A program made the position numbers and the translations under genes. A DNA stretch of 13,826 nucleotides. It comes from Methylacidiphilaceae bacterium UBA1321. Lineage in GTDB: Bacteria > Verrucomicrobiota > Verrucomicrobiia > Methylacidiphilales > UBA1321. Within the stretch, counting starts at the first letter, position 1. Each line of letters starts with the position of its first letter. The notes beneath the pieces were generated by a model. That model ran no database searches. It saw only the letters and a program-made list of their open reading frames with translations, and was not told the origin of the DNA. The stretch is taken from assembly GCA_002306945.1 (NCBI GenBank), contig DBTH01000234.1:1-13826 (forward strand), in the 5' to 3' direction. Below are positions 7,898 to 13,826 of the stretch, in pieces.

Positions 7898-7990
7898 CGA
7901 TGCAGGGAAAACAGGTAAAGGCGATTTGAGGCCGCTGATTCAACAAGGGTGTCGACAGCCGTTTACCGCTTCTAGGTTTTCCCTGTGTCG
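7898..7990. terminator. Long hairpin between convergent genes, possible bidirectional terminator
   Basis: CAGGGAAAAC (7903-7912) pairs perfectly with GTTTTCCCTG (7976-7985). The stem extends outward through two G-T wobbles to 7898 and 7990, about 15 pairs in all. A second inner pairing, GGTAAA (7914-7919) with TTTACC (7962-7967), shortens the effective loop. A T-rich stretch (7991-7998) follows on the plus strand. It sits between the ends of the convergent PEP-CTERM and dehydrogenase genes. The loop is unusually long for a textbook terminator. Confidence 0.45.
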
Positions 7991-8029
7991 TTGTTTTTGA
8001 CCTTTGAGCGTTGACTTCAATTTTCCAGT

Positions 8030-9124
8030 TCAAGTCGAACGGTCGTAGTCGACAAGCGTTACCTGATTCTGCAAGGGCTGCTGCTGGAGATAGCGGTCAA
8101 GATTTTCCATCGCCAGTTCGGCACAAGCCCGGTAACGGTCGTTGGTTGGTCCGCCAATATGCGGAGAAATCAACGCTCCCCGGCATTGGAACAATTCGCA
8201 GCGTCCATCGACTGGCTCGTCCCTGACGACATCCACTGCAGCGCGTATCCGGCCGTTTGAGACCTCTCGCAGCAGAGCCGCTTCGTCGACGACTTTTCCC
8301 CGCCCCACATTGACAAAAACCGCCTGATCCGGCAATGCCTCCAGAATCGATCCGGTAACACTATTCCGGGTTTCCGGATTCAATGCCTCGCATTCAAAGA
8401 GAATCGTGCTTTCAGAAAACAGTTCTTCCAGCGACCGGCAGGGAATGACCTCATGACTGCGGATGAAATCGTCCGGCACTCCGCGAGAATAGGTCCGCAC
8501 AACCACTCCGAAGGGCTTCAGCAGGGAAACCAATATCCTCGCAATGCGGCCGAAACCGTGGATCCCCACTTTCTGTCCAAACAGCGTTCGCGTGCCAATC
8601 GTCATGATCGGATGCCGGAAACCCTTCGTTTGATCCTGGATGAATTCATCCCAGTGCCGCACATCCCTCAACGCGCCCAATGCGAGCAACAAGGCCTGTT
8701 CGGCAACCTGAGACGCCACCGCGCCTCCCCAATTCGTTACCATCTGCCCCTCGCGTTCGAGAAAAGAACGGGGAACCACATGCCGGATCGATCCCGAAAT
8801 ATTGCAGACATACCGGAGGGAACAGTCCGGCTGGGAGAGGAAGCTCTCTGGAAGCATTGGCGTCGACCAACAGGAAATCAGAACTGTCGGACGATAATTT
8901 TCGAGCAATTCATTCCAACGACCTGCCGGTTCCTTTTCGCTGTCGAACCACTGTGCTTCGACTTGTTCGGAGAAGGCGGATGGAACCGACATTGGACACA
9001 GATTCCGTTCCAACTGGCTCATTGCAAAAAGCAGGCGTTCCTGCCGCATAATTTTCGTCATGGGCCGAACGCCATGAGTCGATTTCAAATTTTGTACTTT
9101 TTTGTGAAGTACCGGTGTATTCAT
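8030..9124 (-). CDS. NAD-dependent D-2-hydroxyacid dehydrogenase family protein
   Basis: Using the ATG at 9122-9124 the protein has 364 residues. This start leaves 4 bp after the stop of the upstream symporter gene, which argues for a coupled operon. A longer in-frame start at 9235 would lie inside the symporter gene and adds a low-quality N-terminus. The nucleotide-binding loop GIHGFG is at 187-192. The family's catalytic residues are present: Arg275 in NVGRG, Glu303 in VRDEP and His322 in SPHIGG. Members reduce 2-keto acids or oxidise D-2-hydroxyacids with NAD(P)H in the cytoplasm. The specific substrate is not visible; pairing with the symporter suggests handling of an imported acid or a sugar-derived keto acid. 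The N-terminal substrate domain is poorly conserved, so assignment to a named enzyme such as glyoxylate or phosphoglycerate dehydrogenase is not justified. Confidence 0.85.
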   Translation of the reverse strand: MNTPVLHKKVQNLKSTHGVRPMTKIMRQERLLFAMSQLERNLCPMSVPSAFSEQVEAQWFDSEKEPAGRWNELLENYRPTVLISCWSTPMLPESFLSQPDCSLRYVCNISGSIRHVVPRSFLEREGQMVTNWGGAVASQVAEQALLLALGALRDVRHWDEFIQDQTKGFRHPIMTIGTRTLFGQKVGIHGFGRIARILVSLLKPFGVVVRTYSRGVPDDFIRSHEVIPCRSLEELFSESTILFECEALNPETRNSVTGSILEALPDQAVFVNVGRGKVVDEAALLREVSNGRIRAAVDVVRDEPVDGRCELFQCRGALISPHIGGPTNDRYRACAELAMENLDRYLQQQPLQNQVTLVDYDRST

Positions 9125-9128
9125 ATTT

Positions 9129-10958
9129 TTATCTCTTTGAAGAGGGCGTGACGACAGCTGAACAGGGCGATTGCCGGAGACAGTCCACAGACCGGGTGCC
9201 TGACAAACGCAAGGATTTCTGGCCACTAGCCACAATAATGGCTCCTACTCCCGCCACAAAACTTGCGCAGAACAAAATCGCCAGCCTCCCCACCCAGTTG
9301 TTCGGTATCAGGAGAAGCAGCGCAATAAACCCGCCCCAGAGCAGCGCCGTTCTTCCAATTCGCAGGGACTGTTGCGCCACATCCGCCTCGCTGCCCGTCT
9401 CCGATTCCGAGAGCGGGCGATGCATCGTCGCAAAGAAAGCGTCGACCTCCTCTTGCCGTCGCGCGGAAAGACGATTGCCGCAAAAAGCCGTAACGGCCAG
9501 ATACCAGATCGAACCGACAAAGAAATTCGCAAATGCCGTCCAGGCGTAACGGCGCAATTCCATCTCCCCAAGCACTCCGTTCATATGCAGGAAATCGCAC
9601 ATGTCCCGCATCCAACCCCAGGTGGGAGCCAGACTGATAAAACAGCTCATCAGCAGACCCAAAACAACCGTGCTCCAGGCTGCCCAATCTGGTGCGCGTC
9701 GGACGATTAGACACCAGGCCATCGGAACCGCCGAAGGTATTCCCAGCATGACGCCGACATTCAACATCAGTTTCAGAACGCCCACGTTTTTCCACGAACT
9801 GAACATCAACGCCAGGGCGATCACCACCATTCCGAAAATCACCGTCGTCAGACGGCCTATCAGGACTAATTCCTTTTCGCCTGCGCCCGGCCGCAGAATC
9901 GGTAGGTAGAACGAGCGGACAAAAATCCCTGAATTCCGGTTCAGACCGTGATCCATCGACGACGTGGCCGAGGAGATCATCCCGGTAATCATCAACCCCA
10001 TCAGCCCCGCTGGAAGATAGAGATGCGCCATCGCCACATAGGCTCCCTCCTCGGGCTGCGCCAACGTGGGAAACAACTCCGCCATATTCAGCCCTTGGGC
10101 CCGCGCTACCCACGGCGGGATGAACCAGAAAACCGTCCCCACCGCAAACAATCCCGCTCCGAGAAGCGCCGCCTTGCGCGCCTCCTTGCCGTGGCGCGCG
10201 GAAAGATAACGGCTCGCCGCACCGAGAAGATTGTTTTGCGAACACACCTGCTGGATCAACGTGGCCAGTACCCAGCAGATTCCAAACTCCTTTGCGCTCG
10301 ATGCGGTCATATCCCAATGCGTTGCTGGCAGTTTTTCGATCAATCCAGACGGACCTCCAACGGCCACGAGCGAATACGCCGCCGTCACCACCGTGATCGA
10401 CATGAGAACCAACGCCTGCAGGAAATCGCTCGTTGCCACCGCCCACGAACCACCCACCGCCGATACGAACACCACCGCCAGCCCGCAGATGAGAATACCC
10501 GCCTTCAGTTCAAAACCGAAAACCGGAGAGCAAAAAATCGCCAGCGCATAAAGCGTGATGGCCGATCCGATAATTTGCAGAGGCAGCGTCAACCAGGTGA
10601 AAAACTGCTCATTGACACGACCTAGACGCGCCCGGACGGCCTCCATCACTACCACTGTGCGCATCTGGCGGCACAGTGCTGCCAGCCATGCCCAATTAAT
10701 CAGAAAGGCCAGCGAATTTCCCAGATAGATCACCAGCACGATCAACCCCTGCTGGTACGCCAGTCCCGCCGCGCCGGTAAATGTCCACGCGCTGAACGAA
10801 GACATGAACGCCGATGCCCCCACCAGCCACCAGGTCATTTGTCCGCCTCCGCGAAAGTACTCGCTGCTGTCGTGACCAAAACGACGGTATACCCAGCCCA
10901 GCCCAAACAGCAGGACATAGTATCCGCCAATCACCCAGTAATCGTAAAAGTTCAACAT
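9129..10958 (-). CDS. Sodium:solute symporter (SSS) family transporter
   Basis: From the ATG at 10956-10958 the protein has 609 residues. A 16-residue longer start at 11006 is possible, but its leader is charged and unlike the family, while MLNFYDYWVIGGYY begins directly with the usual first membrane segment. SSS features are SSEYFRGGGQMTWW (31-44) followed by GASAFMSSFSAWTFTG, then GGSWAVATSDFLQ (169-181) and ISSATSSMDHGLN (328-340). There are many hydrophobic segments, about 13-14 by eye. Members import sugars, sugar acids, amino acids or other organic solutes with sodium. As the first gene of a two-gene operon with a hydroxyacid dehydrogenase, and divergent from the LacI-type regulator, it is the likely uptake step for the product of the extracellular lyase and esterase; this link is inferred. 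The tail after about residue 590 is hydrophilic and not recognised. Confidence 0.88.
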   Translation of the reverse strand: MLNFYDYWVIGGYYVLLFGLGWVYRRFGHDSSEYFRGGGQMTWWLVGASAFMSSFSAWTFTGAAGLAYQQGLIVLVIYLGNSLAFLINWAWLAALCRQMRTVVVMEAVRARLGRVNEQFFTWLTLPLQIIGSAITLYALAIFCSPVFGFELKAGILICGLAVVFVSAVGGSWAVATSDFLQALVLMSITVVTAAYSLVAVGGPSGLIEKLPATHWDMTASSAKEFGICWVLATLIQQVCSQNNLLGAASRYLSARHGKEARKAALLGAGLFAVGTVFWFIPPWVARAQGLNMAELFPTLAQPEEGAYVAMAHLYLPAGLMGLMITGMISSATSSMDHGLNRNSGIFVRSFYLPILRPGAGEKELVLIGRLTTVIFGMVVIALALMFSSWKNVGVLKLMLNVGVMLGIPSAVPMAWCLIVRRAPDWAAWSTVVLGLLMSCFISLAPTWGWMRDMCDFLHMNGVLGEMELRRYAWTAFANFFVGSIWYLAVTAFCGNRLSARRQEEVDAFFATMHRPLSESETGSEADVAQQSLRIGRTALLWGGFIALLLLIPNNWVGRLAILFCASFVAGVGAIIVASGQKSLRLSGTRSVDCLRQSPCSAVVTPSSKR

Positions 10959-11049
10959 AGAGGTTGGTTGCTGATCGGGAAAAAAACACCCGTCTTCATC
11001 GACCAATCAAGCCTCCACCCCCAGCCCCCTCAACTCAACCTCACCCTTA

Positions 11050-11063
11050 CTCACATTTGTGAA
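11050..11063. promoter_or_regulatory. Operator-like palindrome, copy 4 (between symporter and regulator)
   Basis: CTCACATTTGTGAA is the exact reverse complement of the 14-mer at 3249-3262. It lies between the divergent symporter operon and the LacI-type gene, 44 bp before the regulator start and 91 bp before the symporter start. This placement would allow autoregulation together with control of uptake. Confidence 0.75.
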
Positions 11064-11069
11064 TACGCT

Positions 11070-11098
11070 TTGCTTTCGGCACAGCGCAGCCCTATGAT
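11070..11098 (+). promoter_or_regulatory. Possible promoter of the LacI-type regulator gene
   Basis: TTGCTT (11070-11075) and TATGAT (11093-11098) are separated by 17 bp. The -10 box matches five of six consensus bases and the -35 box is weak. The start point would be only a few bases before the start codon at 11108. The palindrome at 11050-11063 ends 6 bp upstream of the -35 box. Confidence 0.35.
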
Positions 11099-11107
11099 TC
11101 CTCCTGC

Positions 11108-12142
11108 ATGGATGAATTCAAGCGGGTCACCCAAAAGGATATTGCCCAGGCCGCCGGGGTGGAAAGAACCACCGTTTCCCTCGCCTTGAGGAATCACCCC
11201 AGCATTCCCAAAACCACGAGGGAACGCATCAAGGAGATCGCCGGGAAACTCGGCTATACGCCCGATCCAATGCTGTCGGCCCTCATCAATTACCGGAACT
11301 GTCAAAGGCGAAAATCCTTTCAGGGAACCATCGCCTGGCTCGTCAACAATCAGCCCGGTTTTGATTGGATCCAGATTTCCCTCTTTCACGAGTACTTCGA
11401 CGGAGCCGCTGAAAAGGCCAAAACACTCGGCTATAACATTGAGGTCTTCAACCTGATCGACAAAGGCATGACCCCGGCCAAGCTCGCCCGCATTTTCCGC
11501 TTCCGCAACATCAACGGCATCCTGCTCTGTCCGCAGCCGCACCCGACCGCACGTCTTGAATTCCCTTGGGAATATTTCTCGGTTGTTTCCTTCGGCTACT
11601 CACTGACCTGGCCGCGTTTTCACACTGCCGCTCCCACTCAATACAGGAATATGACCGAAAGCATCGCGAATCTCTATAAGATCGGATACAAACGCATCGG
11701 ATTCGCCTGTTCCCTGACCACCGACCAGCGCACGGATCACAACTACCTGGCCGGTTACTTCGCCGAGAAATTCCTCAAGGAAGGCAAAATCGACATCCCG
11801 CCGTTCGACGAAGAATTGGCCACTCCGCAGAAATTCAAAAGCTGGTTTAATAAATACCATCCCGACGCCGTTGTGACCAACAACCCGCGCCTTTTACAAG
11901 TCATCCGAAAAGCCGGACTCTCTATTCCCCGCGACCTCGGCGTTGCCTGCCCGTCCTTGCCCGACATCAATAGTAAATTGTCCGGCATCTATGAAAATTC
12001 GCCCGATGTGGGCCGCGCTGCTGTCGAATTTTTGATCGGAAAACTGCAACAGGAAGAACGAGGCATCCCACGCCAGCCCCACTACATCCATGTTCCGGGG
12101 ATCTGGCTGCGCGGGGAAACCGTCCGTGGCTCCTCTGCGTAA
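11108..12142 (+). CDS. LacI/GalR-family transcriptional regulator
   Basis: This 344-residue protein has a typical LacI N-terminus: the helix-turn-helix TQKDIAQAAGVERTTVSLAL (8-27), then NHPSIPKTTRERIKEIAGKLGY and a hinge YTPDPMLSAL (50-59) with the usual minor-groove leucine at 59. The rest is a periplasmic-binding-protein-like effector domain, with NINGILLCPQP near 135-145, IGYKRIGFAC, and DAVVTNN in the expected order. Family members bind palindromic operators as dimers and respond to a sugar or sugar-derived ligand in the cytoplasm. The gene is divergent from the symporter operon, and one of five copies of a shared palindrome lies in its own promoter region, so it is the best candidate regulator for all these sites. 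The ligand is unknown. The hinge opening YTPDPMLSAL, rather than YxPNxxARSL, marks a divergent subgroup. Confidence 0.92.
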   Translation: MDEFKRVTQKDIAQAAGVERTTVSLALRNHPSIPKTTRERIKEIAGKLGYTPDPMLSALINYRNCQRRKSFQGTIAWLVNNQPGFDWIQISLFHEYFDGAAEKAKTLGYNIEVFNLIDKGMTPAKLARIFRFRNINGILLCPQPHPTARLEFPWEYFSVVSFGYSLTWPRFHTAAPTQYRNMTESIANLYKIGYKRIGFACSLTTDQRTDHNYLAGYFAEKFLKEGKIDIPPFDEELATPQKFKSWFNKYHPDAVVTNNPRLLQVIRKAGLSIPRDLGVACPSLPDINSKLSGIYENSPDVGRAAVEFLIGKLQQEERGIPRQPHYIHVPGIWLRGETVRGSSA

Positions 12143-12219
12143 TTTTTTCAATTTCTTCTCATCATACTCAAACTCAGCCGTTGGCACCTCACTCCAAAGA
12201 CTGGGGAAATCGCTATTCA

Positions 12220-12233
12220 CTCACAAATGTGAA
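12220..12233. promoter_or_regulatory. Operator-like palindrome, copy 5 (upstream of the prepilin-like gene)
   Basis: CTCACAAATGTGAA has the same TCACA-AA-TGTGA core as copies 2 and 4. It lies in the 163-bp gap after the regulator gene and 72 bp before the prepilin-like start codon. The flanking ATTCACTCACA (12215-12225) is shared with copy 1. Confidence 0.72.
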
Positions 12234-12305
12234 CGCCTGAGCCATCGCTTCCATCACAATGCTGGGTTATCTTTGAGAAGTTAACACGATCTCAACGCCG
12301 CTCAC

Positions 12306-13001
12306 ATGAGTTCCGCACTGTTCATTCTTACGAATCCGCTATCCGTTCGCACGGTGGACAACGGGTTGTTTCATCCCGGCAAGTTGCTCCAAAAATTCAA
12401 AAAATTTCAGATTTGTCGTGCTCTGACCCTGATTGAACTGCTCGTCACCGTCTCCATCGTGGCACTCCTGGCCGGACTTCTGGCTCCTTCGATCAACAAA
12501 TCCATCGTCCGGGGAAAAATCAACCAGTCCCTCTCCAACCTCCGGCAGGTGGGCATGGCCTTCGAACTCTATACCGCCGACAACGACAATGTTTATCCCT
12601 TAGTTTGGGATTCCAATTCCACCAATTCCTGGCTGGCTATCACGTGGCCCTACGTCTATCCCAATAAAAAATTCCCCGGCACTCAACCATCGCAGCTCAA
12701 AGGCAGCATCTATTACACGCCCATGGTCGAAAGTGGCACCACACCGCGCACATGGGGCATGAACGCCATCATGGAGTTGGTCTATACCAACCGCCGCTAT
12801 AAAACGGCCATTTCCAATTTCAGTGAAGTCAGTCTCGCCGGTGACGTCAAAACCAGCGGCAGTTTCCGCGTCGATCAGGCCAATTACCGCAACAACGGAA
12901 AAGTTCACGTCCTGTTTTTTGACGGTCATGTCGCCTCCCTGAGTACAAACGACATTCCCACCAGTACTTCGACCATCTTCTGGTCCGCCGTCAACAAGTA
13001 A
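12306..13001 (+). CDS. Type IV prepilin-like / type II secretion pseudopilin-like protein with DGHV motif
   Basis: In this 231-residue protein residues 38-62 (RALTLIELLVTVSIVALLAGLLAPS) form the N-methylation and transmembrane segment of type IV prepilins and pseudopilins, with Glu44 at +5 after the predicted cut between Ala39 and Leu40. Alanine replaces the usual glycine before the cut, and the 39-residue leader is long; no alternative ATG lies between, so the start could be mis-set. The N-terminal helix continues with SLSNLRQVGMAFELYTADNDNVYP, and VLFFDGHV (202-209) near the end matches the large family of Planctomycetes/Verrucomicrobia pilin-like proteins with a terminal DG motif, although the preceding histidine is not evident. 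Function in that family is unclear; it may be a surface or secretion-related component. The upstream operator-like palindrome groups it with the polysaccharide genes. Confidence 0.85.
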   Translation: MSSALFILTNPLSVRTVDNGLFHPGKLLQKFKKFQICRALTLIELLVTVSIVALLAGLLAPSINKSIVRGKINQSLSNLRQVGMAFELYTADNDNVYPLVWDSNSTNSWLAITWPYVYPNKKFPGTQPSQLKGSIYYTPMVESGTTPRTWGMNAIMELVYTNRRYKTAISNFSEVSLAGDVKTSGSFRVDQANYRNNGKVHVLFFDGHVASLSTNDIPTSTSTIFWSAVNK

Positions 13002-13093
13002 TCCATCCGCGCAAAACAAATCCATCAACTGCACGCACGCACCTGAAGCTGCGCTTGGTTAAAAAAACGTCAGCGAAATCGTCATCAATCCTC

Positions 13094-13109
13094 AGCCGAC
13101 GGCTCGGCT
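13094..13109. terminator. Short GC-rich hairpin between convergent genes
   Basis: AGCCGA (13094-13099) and TCGGCT (13104-13109) form a perfect 6-bp stem with a CGGC loop, between the convergent prepilin-like gene and the PEP-CTERM fragment. No T-run follows directly on either strand, so terminator function is uncertain. Confidence 0.3.
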
Positions 13110-13151
13110 TGCACCGTCATTTCACAACGACTATTCATCTTGATTCTTTCT

Positions 13152-13601
13152 TCAAAAATCTTTTTTTGACTGGCGCTGGTGCAATGCCATGACGATTAAA
13201 GCGATTCCGATTGATCCCAGCATCAGAGAACCGGTGTGGGGTTCGGGAACGGCGACATCCGCCCACGTAGTGCCGATTGTAATGTCGTCGATATTGAGTG
13301 CGGAAGTGGCGCTGCCCGTGCCATTGGAATAGCGCACCAGACCGATTTGGTTGATGTCGGTAACCGTACTGGTGATGCTGAGCGTGGATAGGGGCGCTGT
13401 TTCCGTAGAGCTCGCTGGATCAACCCATAGGGAGAGTGTTAAGGTGCCATCGGTATTGTAAGTAGAGCCCGTCCCAGAAGCGTGTGATTTTCTGGAGACA
13501 GTTTTCAATGCGGACAAAGAGAGTGGGAACAAGAGCGCAAATATGGTGAGGGAGGTCTTATGAGTGCGGAAGGGAGCCTTACGCACGATGTCTGGGCACA
13601 C
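13152..13601 (-). CDS. C-terminal part of a PEP-CTERM protein, probably 5'-truncated
   Basis: The open frame gives 149 residues. The C-terminus is a clear PEP-CTERM signal: VAVPEP, a hydrophobic segment (GSLMLGSIGIALIVMAL) and a basic tail HQRQSKK. The preceding part (YNTDGTLTLSLWVDP ... ALNIDDITIGTTWADV) is the usual last portion of larger beta-sandwich PEP-CTERM proteins, which normally run to 200 residues or more. The only available starts are poor: the frame begins with GTG at 13599-13601 and stays open into the flanking transposase fragment. Residues 16-32 (SLTIFALLFPLSLSALK) resemble a signal peptide, so a short intact protein cannot be excluded. The closeness of an insertion-element fragment makes truncation by insertion the likelier reading, with the real homology ending near 13490. 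Confidence 0.6.
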   Translation of the reverse strand: MCPDIVRKAPFRTHKTSLTIFALLFPLSLSALKTVSRKSHASGTGSTYNTDGTLTLSLWVDPASSTETAPLSTLSITSTVTDINQIGLVRYSNGTGSATSALNIDDITIGTTWADVAVPEPHTGSLMLGSIGIALIVMALHQRQSKKDF

Positions 13602-13642
13602 TTGTCCTATGGAAAGAATCGGGAGAGTTGCCTGAGGTAGCT

Positions 13643-13826
13643 TCAGGCGGCTTGGGCGAGATCAATACTAGCGCGGGGTCTGCGGGCGAGCATCCAGAGG
13701 TTGTGAACCAGGACGCCCCAGGTGACCATCAACTCACGGTTTTCAAAGCCTCGGCTGCGAAGCGGGGTGCCGAGGAATTCGCGTTTGAAGATAGCGATGC
13801 GGCATGGGTGTCACCGATTGAGGGAA
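13643..13826 (-). pseudogene. C-terminal end of a DDE-type transposase (partial, with an in-frame stop)
   Basis: Read from the right edge on the minus strand, a frame of 55 codons ends at TGA 13643-13645. It encodes IFKREFLGTPLRSRG, then FENRELMVTWGVLVHNLWML and a basic tail, which has the character of the C-terminal end of insertion-sequence transposases (WGVLVHNLW). An in-frame TGA at 13811-13813 separates it from the last codons at the window edge, so the gene is either degraded or frameshifted, or the reading frame changes there. The IS family cannot be named from this piece, and the element's end was not located with certainty. Confidence 0.5.

Noticed and set aside
9125..9235. A start for the dehydrogenase at 9235, giving 37 more residues.
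   Set aside because: It overlaps the end of the symporter gene, and the added residues (with CQAPG and Arg-rich stretches) do not look like part of the family; the ATG at 9124 fits the operon spacing.
9597..9606. GCACATGTCC inside the symporter gene as an operator copy.
   Set aside because: Only the central CACATGT is shared and the outer arm bases do not match.
9129..10625. Long frames on other strands or frames across the symporter gene (for example 9226-10446 and 9948-10625).
   Set aside because: They are Arg-, Gly- or His-rich shadows of a well-recognised membrane transporter.
12301..12310. CTCACATGAG over the prepilin-like start codon as a sixth operator.
   Set aside because: It has shorter arms (CTCA/TGAG), does not match the TCACA..TGTGA pattern, and covers the start codon.

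Overview
The window looks like an accessory polysaccharide-use locus from a heterotrophic bacterium of the Planctomycetota-Verrucomicrobiota-Lentisphaerota type. The grounds are the combination of PEP-CTERM proteins, a prepilin-like protein ending in a DGHV motif, a secreted heparinase II/III-family enzyme, a carbohydrate-binding SGNH esterase and a LacI-family regulator. The taxon is an inference; no rRNA or other marker gene is present.

Layout. Positions 1-1307 (minus) hold the first 435 codons of a large repeat protein that runs off the left edge. It is built of about 51 uninterrupted 8-residue repeats. Positions 1308-1888 have no gene but contain a perfect 11-bp inverted repeat just upstream of the repeat gene. 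Next come a secreted SGNH hydrolase (minus, 1889-3148) and, divergent from it, a 967-residue heparinase II/III-like polysaccharide lyase (plus, 3359-6262), then a PEP-CTERM protein with autotransporter-type beta-strand repeats (plus, 6496-7884). A two-gene minus-strand operon follows: a sodium:solute symporter (9129-10958) and a D-2-hydroxyacid dehydrogenase (8030-9124), 4 bp apart. Divergent from the symporter is a LacI-family regulator (plus, 11108-12142), followed by a prepilin-like protein (plus, 12306-13001). The right end holds the C-terminal part of another PEP-CTERM protein (minus) and the C-terminal end of a transposase with an in-frame stop, so this edge looks disrupted by an insertion element.

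The main observation is that five copies of one palindrome (about YTCACAMATGTGAR) occur in the window, all in gene-free promoter regions: two between the SGNH hydrolase and the lyase, one before the PEP-CTERM gene, one between symporter and regulator, and one before the prepilin-like gene. The simplest reading is a local regulon of the LacI-type protein encoded at 11108. It would join extracellular depolymerisation (lyase, esterase), uptake (symporter), intracellular oxidoreduction (dehydrogenase) and two surface or extracellular proteins (PEP-CTERM, prepilin-like) under one signal. The binding of this regulator to these sites is inferred, not shown.
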